Positions 8,455 through 17,889 of a DNA stretch of 64,000 bases are shown piece by piece. Below the pieces are notes generated by a model. The model was not told the DNA's origin and did not search any database. It saw only the letters and a list, made by a program, of their open reading frames with translations. Positions within the stretch are counted from its first letter, which is position 1. Each line of letters opens with the position of its first letter. This DNA comes from Saccharophagus sp. K07 (GTDB lineage Bacteria > Pseudomonadota > Gammaproteobacteria > Pseudomonadales > Cellvibrionaceae): contig NZ_QRAI01000002.1 of assembly GCF_014336955.1 (NCBI RefSeq), positions 186,001 to 250,000 of the forward strand, in the 5' to 3' direction. The position numbers and the translations under genes were made by a program.

Positions 8455-9744
8455 ATGACAATTAACACCTCGGCCCGTTTGATCAGCGTGCTTGCAGCCG
8501 CATCACTGGTGCTCAGCGCGTGTGGTTCTCCATCTGGCGGTAGCTCCAGTTCTTCCAGTAGCTCTTCTAGCAGTTCAAGCTCAAGCAGTAGCTCCAGTTC
8601 GAGCAGCTCAAGTAGTAGTTCCTCGTCAAGCTCCAGCAGCTCATCTTCGAGCAGCTCCAGCTCTTCCAGCGGATCGCCAGTCAATCTGCCATTGGTAATT
8701 GCGATTGATTCAGGCGCAACCACTGGCGGTACCTACGAAGGAATCACCTTCCAAGCAGATAAATATTACGATGGCGGTTCAGTCAGCTCCACGCAGGATC
8801 CTATTGCGGGAACCACTGCAGATGCCATGTACCAGACCGAGCGTTATGGCACCTATAGTTACAAAATTCCTGTAACGACTGGCACCTTCACCATCAAGCT
8901 GTTTATGGCTGAGATCTTCAACACTGCAGCGGCAGCGCGTTCATTCCACGTGTCCGTTGAAGGTCAGAGAGTTCTGTCCAATGTGGATCTGTACACATTG
9001 GTGGGCCATGACGGTGCTTACGAATATGTAGTGGAAAACGTCCGCGTAACTGACGGTACCCTGGATATTGCCCTGCAGTCGGTTGTCGACAATGGCACTT
9101 TGTCAGGCTTGGCGATTTACTCTGCCGACGGCAAGTTGGATACCTCCAGACCAGAGCCTGAACCGTCCAACTGTAACGGTTATGTGGCCATCACCTATGA
9201 CGACGGCCCGACTGGCAATACCAGCAACTGGGTCAACTCACTCAAGCAGAACGGTTTGACCCCGGTAACCTTCTTCGTGAACGGAGCCAATATCGGCAAC
9301 AACGCTGCGGCCATCCGTCAAATGATGGAGGTGGGTGAGATCCAGAGCCACGCCTACGACCACGTAGATATGGGTAATTACAGCACCCAGCAAGTGACCG
9401 ATCAGCTGAGCCGAAACAACCAGGCGATTCAAAACGCTGGTGCGCCTAAGCCGACTATCTTCCGTCCGCCATACGGCACGGTAACCAACAATGTTCGCTC
9501 TGCAGCAAGTGCCTTGGGTCTCTACACCATCACTTGGGATGTGGACTCGCAAGACTGGAACGGCGCGAGCGTTCAGAACATCGTTAATGCCGTTGCACGT
9601 ATGCAGCCCGGTCAGGTGATTCTGATGCACCAGAATCAGAACAACTCTCTGCAAGCGATTCCGCAGATTGCGGCCAACCTGAAACAGCGCGGCCTGTGCC
9701 CCGGCAAGATCAGCCCGACCACAGGACGAGCAGTTGCTCCTTAA
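8455..9744 (+). CDS. Malectin-like plus CE4 polysaccharide deacetylase lipoprotein
   Basis: This is a 429-residue secreted lipoprotein (lipobox LSAC, C23). It carries 43 uninterrupted serines (about 30-72), a malectin-like carbohydrate-binding domain (about 77-225, with GTYEGITFQADKYY and RSFHVSVEGQ), and a NodB/CE4 domain (about 240-425). CE4 motifs are present: TYDDGP (D249, D250), metal ligands SHAYDH (H299, H303), RPPYG, and ILMHQN. It should remove acetyl groups from a surface polysaccharide such as xylan or chitin-type polymers; the binding domain and neighbourhood favour xylan, but this is inference. ATG 8455 starts the signal peptide. A strong terminator follows. Confidence 0.92.
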   Translation: MTINTSARLISVLAAASLVLSACGSPSGGSSSSSSSSSSSSSSSSSSSSSSSSSSSSSSSSSSSSSSSSSSSGSPVNLPLVIAIDSGATTGGTYEGITFQADKYYDGGSVSSTQDPIAGTTADAMYQTERYGTYSYKIPVTTGTFTIKLFMAEIFNTAAAARSFHVSVEGQRVLSNVDLYTLVGHDGAYEYVVENVRVTDGTLDIALQSVVDNGTLSGLAIYSADGKLDTSRPEPEPSNCNGYVAITYDDGPTGNTSNWVNSLKQNGLTPVTFFVNGANIGNNAAAIRQMMEVGEIQSHAYDHVDMGNYSTQQVTDQLSRNNQAIQNAGAPKPTIFRPPYGTVTNNVRSAASALGLYTITWDVDSQDWNGASVQNIVNAVARMQPGQVILMHQNQNNSLQAIPQIAANLKQRGLCPGKISPTTGRAVAP

Positions 9745-9770
9745 GGCCTTCTTATAAAGGCACACCCAAA

Positions 9771-9797
9771 ACGGCAGGTTTAACCTGCCGTTTTTTT
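9771..9797 (+). terminator. Rho-independent terminator after the CE4 gene
   Basis: ACGGCAGGTT pairs with AACCTGCCGT, followed by seven T (9791-9797). It lies 27 bp after the deacetylase stop and separates it from the RND operon. Confidence 0.92.
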
Positions 9798-9905
9798 GAC
9801 CCCCAGAGGGCGCACCTCGTTTTTTCTTTACATTTCCCCTGTTGTTGAAAATCCCGCTCCGTCGTAATGTTGCCCCCTTTGGTCAATCTCCCAAGGAACC
9901 GATTG

Positions 9906-11000
9906 ATGTCTGCTTCTCAAAAGAAACTCTTGTCCTGGCCGCCATCTCCGCCGGTCATTGCTGTCGTTCTTTCATTGGTGTTGGTGATCTGGTTATTCGG
10001 AGGTGAAAAGCAGCGCGCGCGGGAAACGCCGCCTGGGGAGCAGGTAAAGACTGAGCAGCGTTTAGCCGAAGTGGAAGTGCACTGGTCGCAAGCCCAACCG
10101 GCAGAGCGCGAGCAGGTGGTGCAGGCGAGCATCACCGCGTGGCAGCTGGTAGATGTCAAAGCGCAGGTCGCCGGCCGGGTGGAGCAACTCCTCAAGCAGC
10201 AGGGTGATGTAGTCGCAGCGGGCGATGCCTTATTGCGTCTGTCCGATGAAGGGCGAACCCAGAAGTTGGCGCAGATGCGCGCGGATGTGCGTCTGCGGGA
10301 AAAGGAATTGGAAGGCGGTCGTACTCTGATTTCCGACAAGCTGATTTCTCAGACCGAGTTGGCCCGTTTGGAAAGTGAACTCGCCAGAGCCCAGGCAGAG
10401 CTCGCAGCCGCGGAGCTGGCGGTGGCCTACAACCAGCCCAAAGCGCCGTTTGGCGGTCGGGTGGATCGCCGTTATGTGGAAGTTGGTCAGTTGGTGCAGC
10501 CCGGCGAAGTTTTGATGACGGTGGTGGATGCCACCAAAGTCAAAGTGGCGGGTCAGGTTCCTCAATTGCAAATTGGTCAGATCCAGCCCGGCCAGAAGGC
10601 AACCGTCACTTTATTGGATGGGCGGGAAATGCATGGGGAGGTGCATTTCGTCAGCTTGGCTGCAGAGGCTGGGACGCGCAGTTTTTACGTTGAAGTCCAC
10701 GCGCAGAATCCAGAGCTGTGGCGGGTAGCGGGCGCGAGTGCCACTTTGCGTATCCACCAGCCCGCGGTTAACGCTCATCGCGTTTCACCGGCGTTGCTCA
10801 GCCTCGGCGAAAGAGGCGAATTGGGAATCAACATAGTGAACGACGCCAACGTGGTGGAATTTCACCAGGTCCAGGTCATTGGTTTTGAAGGCGACGGCAC
10901 GACCGTAACCGGATTGCCGGAGCGGGTGCGTCTGATCACACAGGGAGCGGGCTTTGTGCGCCCCGGAGACAAAGTGGAAACGCGTGAGGCCGCCGAATGA
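9906..11000 (+). CDS. RND efflux periplasmic adaptor (membrane fusion protein)
   Basis: This 364-residue protein has one N-terminal membrane anchor (VIAVVLSLVLVIWLFG), a lipoyl-like half motif (VDVKAQVAGRVEQLLKQQGD), a coiled-coil hairpin (about 110-170), the second lipoyl half (KAPFGGRVDRRYVEVGQLV), and beta-barrel/proximal domains. It links an inner-membrane RND pump to an outer-membrane channel. ATG 9906 follows AAGGA and starts the anchor; an upstream in-frame start at 9867 lacks such a site. The stop overlaps the RND permease start (ATGA). No TolC-like gene is adjacent, so a channel encoded elsewhere must serve it. Confidence 0.93.
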   Translation: MSASQKKLLSWPPSPPVIAVVLSLVLVIWLFGGEKQRARETPPGEQVKTEQRLAEVEVHWSQAQPAEREQVVQASITAWQLVDVKAQVAGRVEQLLKQQGDVVAAGDALLRLSDEGRTQKLAQMRADVRLREKELEGGRTLISDKLISQTELARLESELARAQAELAAAELAVAYNQPKAPFGGRVDRRYVEVGQLVQPGEVLMTVVDATKVKVAGQVPQLQIGQIQPGQKATVTLLDGREMHGEVHFVSLAAEAGTRSFYVEVHAQNPELWRVAGASATLRIHQPAVNAHRVSPALLSLGERGELGINIVNDANVVEFHQVQVIGFEGDGTTVTGLPERVRLITQGAGFVRPGDKVETREAAE

Positions 11001-14000
11001 AAGCCATAATTGAAGCGGCCATCGACCGCGGCCGGGCGGTCACGACGCTGCTGATCTTTTTATTTATCGCCGGCCTGACCGCGTATAAGGTCATCCCGAA
11101 GGAGGCCAACCCGGACGTTGCCATTCCGATGATGTACGTCTCCATGACTCTGGACGGCATCAGCCCGGAGGACGCCGAACGCCTGCTGGTGCGTCCCATG
11201 GAGCACGAGCTGCGCTCACTCGAAGGTGTGAAAAAAATGACCGGCATTGCCAACGAGGGCCACGCCTCGGTGATGCTGGAATTCGATGCCGGATTTGACG
11301 CTGACAAGGCGCTGCAAGATGTGCGCGTCAAAGTGGACGATGCGCGCGCAAAGTTACCCAGTGAAGCCGATGAGCCTTCGGTGCACGAAATCAACGTAGC
11401 CCTGTTTCCGGTTTTGTCCGTCGGCCTGGCGGGCCCGGTTTCCGAAAACGAGCTGGTTTATATCGCCCGCCGCCTGCAGGAAAACATTGAAGGTATCGCC
11501 GAAGTGCTGGAAGTGGATATAGGCGGTGACCGCGAAGATCTGCTGGAAATTGTCGTGGACCCGCTCGCTCTGGAAACCTACGGCATCGATTATCTGCAAC
11601 TGTTCAATCTCGTCTCCAACAACAACCGTCTGGTGGCAGCAGGTAGTTTGGATACCGGGGCAGGGCGCATGGCCATGAAGGTGCCGGGGGTGATCGAAAA
11701 TCTCGACGACATCCTCAATATGCCTATCAAGGTCAGCGGCGATACCACCGTAGTGTTTCAGGACGTCGCCACCATCACCCGTAGCTTTAAAGATCCGGCC
11801 GGTTTTGCCCGTATCAACGGCAAGCCCGCGGTAGTGCTGGAAGTTAAAAAGCGCGCTGGTGCCAACATCATTACCACGATTGAAAAAACGCGTGCCGTTA
11901 TCGAAGAGGCCAAGCAGTATTTCCCCGCAGGCATGGAGGTCCATTACATCATGGACCAGTCCACCGAAGTGGAAAATATGCTCTCGGACCTGTTGAACAA
12001 CGTTCTGACCGCCGTGGCGCTGGTGATGATCATTATTGTTGCCAGCATGGGGATGCGCTCGGCGATTCTGGTCGGCATTACGATTCCCGGCTCATTTTTC
12101 GCCGGCATTTTAGTGATCTGGATGATCGGCTACACCATGAACATCATTGTGTTGTTCTCCCTGATTCTGGTTGCCGGTATGTTGGTGGACAGCGCTATTG
12201 TGATCACGGAAGCGGCCGACCGAAATCTGGCTGCAGGCTTACCGCCTAAACGTGCATGGGGAGAAGCTTCTTCCCGCATGGCATGGCCGGTGATTTCCTC
12301 CACCGCCACCACCCTCGCGGTGTTTGTGCCGCTATTATTTTGGCCGGGCATTGTCGGCCAATTTATGAAATATCTGCCGGCGACGGTCATTATTTGTTTG
12401 ATTGCGTCCTTGTTTATGGCGCTGATTTTTTTGCCGGTGCTCGGATCGGTCACCCAGCGCAAAGCCGCGCCGCATGATGTGGAGCTGAGCGCGTTTGGCC
12501 GCTGGTATGCGGCGGTGTTGCAAAAATCCTTACGCCGCCCCGCCATTACATTTTGCATTGTGATAGCCGGAGTTATAGCCACCTATGTCGCTTACGCCCG
12601 CTTAAATCACGGCGTGGAATTTTTCCCTTCCATTGAACCGGAATCCGCGCAGGTATGGGTGCGTGCGCGCGGCGATTTATCCATTTATGAACGGGATAAA
12701 TTATTGCAACGCGTTGAAAATCGCTTGCAGGGTTTACCGGAAGTAAAAGCGCTTTACGCCCGCTCTTTGGTCACGGCTGGCAATGAAATGCCGCCGGATG
12801 TTGTTGGCGTTTTGCAATTTCAATTTATCGATTGGCATGAGCGCCGCCCGGCGGTTTTGATTCTCGATGAAATGCGCGAGCTCACCAAAGATATTCCGGG
12901 TGTTTTATTGGAATTCCGCCAGCAGGAAAATGGCCCTTCCAGCGGCAAACCCATCGAATTGATTGTCACCAGTATGGACCCGGAAGATGCCGATCAAGCG
13001 GCGGATATTCTGATTGCGCAAATGCAGAAAATCGGCGGCTTTGTCGATATTGAAGACGACCGCAGTTTGCCGGGTGTGGAATGGCGAATCGAAGTTGATC
13101 GCGCGGAAGCGGCGCGTTTTGGCGCGGATGTTTTGACCGTCGGCAACGCAGTGCAAATGGTTAGTAACGGATTATTGCTGGCGAAATATCGCCCGCAGGA
13201 CGCCAGTGACGAAGTGGATATCCGCGTACGTTTTCCGCAGAGCTGGCGCACCCTCGATCAGGTTGAGCGTTTGACGGTCAATACCGCACGCGGTCAGGTG
13301 CCGGTAACCAATTTCATTAAATTATCGCCAGCGCCCAAAACCAGCGTGATCAAACGTGTGGATGGCAATCGCGCGATTACCATCAAATCCGATCTCGCAT
13401 CCGGCCAACAGGTTGCCGAGCGTTTGAAAGCTTTAATGGATAGCGCTCCAAAATTACCCGAAGGTGTGCAGATAAAAGCGGCGGGTGAAAGTGAAGATCA
13501 ACAAGAAGCGGCGAATTTTCTGGTGAGCGCATTTATCACCGCGATTTTTTTAATGCTGATGATTTTGTTGTTCCAATTTAATAGTTGGTACGAAACGATG
13601 TTGATCATGTCGGCAATTGTGCTGTCGACGGCGGGCGTCTTGTTGGGATTATTAATTAACGGTCAGTCCTTCGGTATCGTAATGGTCGGTATGGGCATCA
13701 TAGGTCTGGCGGGAATTGTGGTGAATAACAACATCATTTTGATCGACACCTACAACCAACTCCGCTCGCAACGCAATTCCGCGGTGGAAGCCGCATTCGA
13801 AACCGGCTGCCTGCGTCTGCGCCCGGTATTGCTCACCTCGATTACCACCGTTGTAGGTTTGATGCCCATGGTGCTGGCGGTGAATATCAATCTGCTCGAG
13901 CCCAGCCTCGGCTTTGGCGCACCCTCGACACAGTGGTGGACGCAATTATCCAGCGCCATCGCCGGTGGCTTGGCGATTGCGACAGTGCTTACCTTATTCT

Positions 14001-14083
14001 TTACGCCGTGCATGTTGGTGTTGGGAGAAAATGTGCGTGAACGGCTGAAGCGGCTTCGATCGAAAGAGCCTTTGGCTGATTAA
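10997..14083 (+). CDS. RND family efflux permease
   Basis: This 1028-residue protein has the RND layout: TM1 near the N-terminus, a large periplasmic loop, a TM2-6 block (from LTAVALVMIIIVASM), a second loop, and a final TM block ending before 1010. It uses proton motive force to export small molecules through the adaptor encoded just upstream. The TM4 segment reads GMLVDSAIVITEAADR. AcrB-type pumps have two adjacent Asp here, but this protein has Asp-Ser, so the second relay Asp is replaced. It lacks a TolC neighbour. Substrate unknown. Confidence 0.94.
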   Translation: MKAIIEAAIDRGRAVTTLLIFLFIAGLTAYKVIPKEANPDVAIPMMYVSMTLDGISPEDAERLLVRPMEHELRSLEGVKKMTGIANEGHASVMLEFDAGFDADKALQDVRVKVDDARAKLPSEADEPSVHEINVALFPVLSVGLAGPVSENELVYIARRLQENIEGIAEVLEVDIGGDREDLLEIVVDPLALETYGIDYLQLFNLVSNNNRLVAAGSLDTGAGRMAMKVPGVIENLDDILNMPIKVSGDTTVVFQDVATITRSFKDPAGFARINGKPAVVLEVKKRAGANIITTIEKTRAVIEEAKQYFPAGMEVHYIMDQSTEVENMLSDLLNNVLTAVALVMIIIVASMGMRSAILVGITIPGSFFAGILVIWMIGYTMNIIVLFSLILVAGMLVDSAIVITEAADRNLAAGLPPKRAWGEASSRMAWPVISSTATTLAVFVPLLFWPGIVGQFMKYLPATVIICLIASLFMALIFLPVLGSVTQRKAAPHDVELSAFGRWYAAVLQKSLRRPAITFCIVIAGVIATYVAYARLNHGVEFFPSIEPESAQVWVRARGDLSIYERDKLLQRVENRLQGLPEVKALYARSLVTAGNEMPPDVVGVLQFQFIDWHERRPAVLILDEMRELTKDIPGVLLEFRQQENGPSSGKPIELIVTSMDPEDADQAADILIAQMQKIGGFVDIEDDRSLPGVEWRIEVDRAEAARFGADVLTVGNAVQMVSNGLLLAKYRPQDASDEVDIRVRFPQSWRTLDQVERLTVNTARGQVPVTNFIKLSPAPKTSVIKRVDGNRAITIKSDLASGQQVAERLKALMDSAPKLPEGVQIKAAGESEDQQEAANFLVSAFITAIFLMLMILLFQFNSWYETMLIMSAIVLSTAGVLLGLLINGQSFGIVMVGMGIIGLAGIVVNNNIILIDTYNQLRSQRNSAVEAAFETGCLRLRPVLLTSITTVVGLMPMVLAVNINLLEPSLGFGAPSTQWWTQLSSAIAGGLAIATVLTLFFTPCMLVLGENVRERLKRLRSKEPLAD

Positions 14084-14100
14084 ATGCCCTCTCTGAACTA

Positions 14101-14127
14101 AAGGCGCTTTTTGAGCGCCTTTTTCTT
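14101..14127 (+). terminator. Rho-independent terminator after the RND operon
   Basis: AGGCGC and GCGCCT pair around TTTTTGA and are followed by TTTTTCTTT. It starts 18 bp after the permease stop. Confidence 0.9.
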
Positions 14128-14393
14128 TGCTCGCTCCCCTTATTAACTCTCCGAATATCCTTCCGATTGTAAGTCTGGTCGGGGTGGGAGTTTTATGCTG
14201 TGAATTTTTGGTATTTCTTCTAAAGCTTCCTATACTCATAAACGCAAACAGCGATACCGGCACTGGCGCCGGCCACGACTCGCCGAATCTTTGCCGTGCG
14301 GGATTTGGCACGTCAATTATTCGACGTTGATCTAGGTCCTGCATTCTGCCGCGGGTGGTGTCGTATGCTCTCAAAGAACATGGAGAATATTTG
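14128..14393. other. Intergenic region upstream of the large lipoprotein
   Basis: After the terminator, about 266 bp hold no supported gene. The region should contain the promoter of the gene at 14394, but I see no convincing consensus promoter. A GGAG (about 14382) serves as that gene's ribosome site. Confidence 0.4.
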
Positions 14394-16655
14394 ATGTTTC
14401 AAAAACTTATGGTGGCATTGTGCGTGAGTGCAATGTTGGCTGGTTGCAGCAGTTCAGATTCCGGTAGCCGGGAAGCGCCGGGTAAGGGTTCCAGTTCATC
14501 ATCCAATTCGAGCAGTTCGTCTGGTTCAAATTCGTCATCCAGCTCCACCGGTGGCGGTGCTGTCTCCAGTAGCTCTTCTAGTGGTTCCAGTGGTTTAGTG
14601 GGCAGTTCCAGTTCTTCTTCGGGAGGCTCCAATAGCGCCAGCTCGTCTACCAGCTCCGCGTCGAGCGGCGTAGTGCCGGGCGACTCTTCCAGCAGCTCAA
14701 GCTCTTCTTCATCAAGTAGCAGTGCATCCTCAAGTTCCAGCTCTAGCTCAAGCGCATCGTCGACAAGTTCGAGTGGCGGTGAGTCGGGAATTGAAATCAG
14801 AGGTACAGTAACGGCACCGGCGGCCTCGGTAACACGATTTAAAGATTTCAGCTTGGTCCGGTTTGTCATGAAATTGTTTGTCGGTGATGTCACTGCGGCG
14901 ATGACCGGTCTCGAACCCGTTGGAGGTGCAAAAGTAGAGCTAATTCGTCTTGATAGTGAAGGCAATCAAGACGGACCGGTGTTGGCATCTACGGTAACTT
15001 CCTCTACCGGACACTACACGCTTGTACTGCCAACGGGAGTAGATCTCGCCGGTAATTTAGTCGTGCGCATTACAGGTTCAGACGTTGGTGAGATGCGCGC
15101 ACAAGTGGTGCAAGAGAAGGTGAATATCTCTCCTGTATCAGAATTTATTTTGCGTAAATTTATTGATGAAGGTACTGATCTTTTGATGCTGAAGCCGACG
15201 GCAGTGGTGAAATTGTCCGCTCATGTGGAAGAGTACGATCTAGCTGCCAGCGGCGATCTTTCTACGTTGTTTGAGCAGCTTGAGGCGTCCGTTGGAGAGT
15301 TTATTGAAAGTCAGATAGCGACGCTTGATATCCATGAGGTGGACTCGACCGTTCTCAATGGTGATTACCACAATATCTCTATGCAAATCGAAGTGCATGA
15401 CTCCGATAACAATCCGTATGGAAGTTTCGGGGTTAAGATGGTGAATGTCGACCTTGCCTTCACTGGCGATCCAAATGGCTCAGTTGATATCGCTTATAAA
15501 AATAGACGGTCCGGTGAAGGCCTGCTAAGTGGTGGTAGCGATGATGCTTTTCTGAAATATACACTCAAAATTAGCAACGACACTGGATCGTTTCCTGCGC
15601 TTTTTTCCCATCCTAATGTTTTATTAATAGAGCGTGAATTTGAGGAAAATATTGAGGGCGAGTGGGGGTGGCGATGGCCTCCGGTAACTCATCGAGTACA
15701 AAAAGTTCGCGATCAAAATTTGTTCTTTCAGTTGCCTCAAGAAGCAGCTATACGCTATGCCACATTGGATACCAATGGCGATTCAATTAACGATGCTGTG
15801 AACCCTGACGCCCGTTCTGGTGATGAAATTGTTCGTGGTTTAGATGTCTTCTTTAAACGAGCAAAAAGTGGAATGGCGACGGAAGATTTGGATGGTGCTT
15901 TTGGTCGTGTCGCCATTAATATTTTGATGGAAAATGACGGCTATATAGAGATGGAAGTGAGTAATAACAAACTGGTTTTTGCTAACGGCATAATGAACTA
16001 TGCACCAACCTATCGGAATCGCCTGAGTCGAGATATTAACGGGCGCCTTGAATATGATACGGAGCTTGGAATCAGCAGAGAGATGGAGATTGAGGTTATG
16101 GACGATGGTCAGCTTAAAATCGCGGGAAATCTTATCGATGGCTATCTCAACGAAGAGGCCAATTTTTCAGTCTTTGGTGAGGTTCTATCTGATGAGGCGT
16201 CAGGCCATGAGGAGGTGGAGCTTGGTCAAACGTACTTTATAAAATTACCGGAGAGTGCGCCGGATCTCACGAACAAGCGTTATCGTTTAATGTTTGTTAC
16301 GACTGGTTTTGCCGGAACAGGTGTCAAGGTGAACAACTCTCGCTTTAATTCCTTTATAACCTGGAAAAACAATAAAGAGGGGGTGGCTGACTTGGAAATG
16401 AGTATCATCTCCAAAATAGAATTTTACTCCGACATAGTGCCCAGTACTCGTTCGGTTAAGTTGGACGCAAGAGCAGAAAGTGTGGAGGGAGATGCGACGC
16501 TTATCAGCATTGCCGATGCGGACGGAGAGCTTCGCCTGCGTGGCTATTGGAGTGAAACGGCCAGCTATGGAATCTTTACTGCTGGTTTTGTCCCGGAAGG
16601 ACAAGAGTCGCCTGTTTCCTTAGGCTTGGCGTATTTAATTGAGGTTGAAAAATAA
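14394..16655 (+). CDS. Large Ser-linker lipoprotein of unknown function
   Basis: This 753-residue lipoprotein (lipobox LAGC) has an unusually long Ser/Gly-rich segment (about residues 20-135), interrupted by short Gly/Val-rich pieces rather than pure serine. A possible carboxypeptidase-regulatory-like beta domain follows (about 140-230, EIRGTVTAPAA to TGHYTLVLPTG). The remaining 500 residues are rich in beta-strands and acidic residues and have no motif I recognise. ATG 14394 follows GGAG and starts the signal peptide. It stands alone between two terminators. A surface or carbohydrate-related role is suggested only by its architecture. Confidence 0.85.
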   Translation: MFQKLMVALCVSAMLAGCSSSDSGSREAPGKGSSSSSNSSSSSGSNSSSSSTGGGAVSSSSSSGSSGLVGSSSSSSGGSNSASSSTSSASSGVVPGDSSSSSSSSSSSSSASSSSSSSSSASSTSSSGGESGIEIRGTVTAPAASVTRFKDFSLVRFVMKLFVGDVTAAMTGLEPVGGAKVELIRLDSEGNQDGPVLASTVTSSTGHYTLVLPTGVDLAGNLVVRITGSDVGEMRAQVVQEKVNISPVSEFILRKFIDEGTDLLMLKPTAVVKLSAHVEEYDLAASGDLSTLFEQLEASVGEFIESQIATLDIHEVDSTVLNGDYHNISMQIEVHDSDNNPYGSFGVKMVNVDLAFTGDPNGSVDIAYKNRRSGEGLLSGGSDDAFLKYTLKISNDTGSFPALFSHPNVLLIEREFEENIEGEWGWRWPPVTHRVQKVRDQNLFFQLPQEAAIRYATLDTNGDSINDAVNPDARSGDEIVRGLDVFFKRAKSGMATEDLDGAFGRVAINILMENDGYIEMEVSNNKLVFANGIMNYAPTYRNRLSRDINGRLEYDTELGISREMEIEVMDDGQLKIAGNLIDGYLNEEANFSVFGEVLSDEASGHEEVELGQTYFIKLPESAPDLTNKRYRLMFVTTGFAGTGVKVNNSRFNSFITWKNNKEGVADLEMSIISKIEFYSDIVPSTRSVKLDARAESVEGDATLISIADADGELRLRGYWSETASYGIFTAGFVPEGQESPVSLGLAYLIEVEK

Positions 16656-16680
16656 CCTTGTTGACCAACAAAAATCAAAA

Positions 16681-16709
16681 ACGCCCGCGCTTCGCGGGCG
16701 TTTCTTTTT
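16681..16709 (+). terminator. Rho-independent terminator
   Basis: ACGCCCGCG and CGCGGGCGT form a GC-rich stem with a short TT-containing loop, followed by TTCTTTTT. It follows the lipoprotein gene by 25 bp. Confidence 0.9.
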
Positions 16710-16782
16710 CTGGGGGGAAGTTTCTTATAGCAAGCATGTCAAAAAAAACTAATTTTAAGAAAGCTCACCAAAAAATGATGAG

Positions 16783-17793
16783 CTATTTCTTCTCCACCTT
16801 CACCAAAATTCCCATGTGATCCGTATAAGCCGCAGCTTGCTTTGACGCAAACGACAATTGGGTGAAGTATTTCACTTTGATGGATTTAACGGTTGCGGAG
16901 TTGTAGACGGCGACGTCGAATTTTTTGGAGTTGACGGAGTTGGTGCCGGAGTGAAGAACGGGTTTTTTGGCCCATGTGTCGGTTGGCAGAATATGGCCGG
17001 AGGTGTGTCCGTCGAGGAAGGTTAGATCCAAACCTTTGCTGATAACGTCGGGGCTAAAACTTTCGCTGGACTGATTGGTGTCGCCCATAACGAGATCAAT
17101 AACCCCTCCATGGGGAGCTTGCAGAACGGCATTTTTAATTTTTTTATAGAAGGTGATGGCTTGATCCCGTTTGGTTGCAAGGCTGTTCGGAACATGGACG
17201 AACACCACAATCACGCCTTTGCATTTTGCCGCGCACCAGCCTTCGCCTTCGGCAATAAATTTCACATGGCTGTCGGAGCCGGAGCTGTGCAGGCTGAAGC
17301 AGTTGCACGCTTTGGTGCGAATGGAGGATTTAACGCGCTTGCCGGCCGTTGCCGTAATGGAGCCCCAATCCGGATGGGTGGAATCCAATTCGCCAAAGAC
17401 AATTAAATCGCACTGCGCATGCACGTCGCGATACGCCTGCTGATAAATCTGTAGCGCCTTGCCCTCCACCATGCTGAGGGTTCTGGATTTGGCTTCCTGA
17501 AAACCCTTATCCGTTTCATCATCCGCCGCATCGCGTTTGCGCTTTTTACTCGGTTTGTTTACATCCATGAAGGCCGCGTCTGCGACGGGCACCAATTGCG
17601 CAGGTCCCTGCAAAGCCACATGGGGTTCGATATCCGTATTGGCGGGATATTTCAGTGCGCCGCTCTTTTCTGGATAAAGTGCAGCCAAAGTTCTCTGCGC
17701 TTGGCGCAAATGCGCCTGAGATGTGCTGGCGGCCAAACCGTGTTCTGAGGCGGAGTTGGAGTTCAGCGACTGATATGCGATCACTGCAGTCAT
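16783..17793 (-). CDS. Endonuclease/exonuclease/phosphatase-fold protein
   Basis: The C-terminal 220 residues show the spaced motifs of the EEP superfamily (DNase I, exonuclease III, sphingomyelinase): VVFVHVPNS (His), DLVMGDTNQ (the GDxN motif) and AYTDHMGILVKVE (terminal DH). An earlier GELDSTHPDWG may carry an acidic metal ligand. The N-terminal 100 residues are polar and Lys/Arg-rich (PSKKRKRDAADDE), without a signal peptide. ATG 17793 follows AGGA; a longer frame to 17853 has a poorer start. The substrate (nucleic acid or a phosphoester) cannot be told. It is convergent with the preceding lipoprotein gene. Confidence 0.65.
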   Translation of the reverse strand: MTAVIAYQSLNSNSASEHGLAASTSQAHLRQAQRTLAALYPEKSGALKYPANTDIEPHVALQGPAQLVPVADAAFMDVNKPSKKRKRDAADDETDKGFQEAKSRTLSMVEGKALQIYQQAYRDVHAQCDLIVFGELDSTHPDWGSITATAGKRVKSSIRTKACNCFSLHSSGSDSHVKFIAEGEGWCAAKCKGVIVVFVHVPNSLATKRDQAITFYKKIKNAVLQAPHGGVIDLVMGDTNQSSESFSPDVISKGLDLTFLDGHTSGHILPTDTWAKKPVLHSGTNSVNSKKFDVAVYNSATVKSIKVKYFTQLSFASKQAAAYTDHMGILVKVEKK

Positions 17794-17889
17794 GGGATAT
17801 TCCTCTTTTGTGTGCCCGGGCAGCATATAAGCCCGGAATTCCCCCGTCCACATGGACAGGGGGATATTGAGGAATAATCAATGAACCTG

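Noticed and set aside
8451-8723. Minus-strand Glu/Leu-rich frame
   Set aside because: It is the complement of the poly-Ser tract; similar Glu/Leu frames occur opposite every Ser linker.
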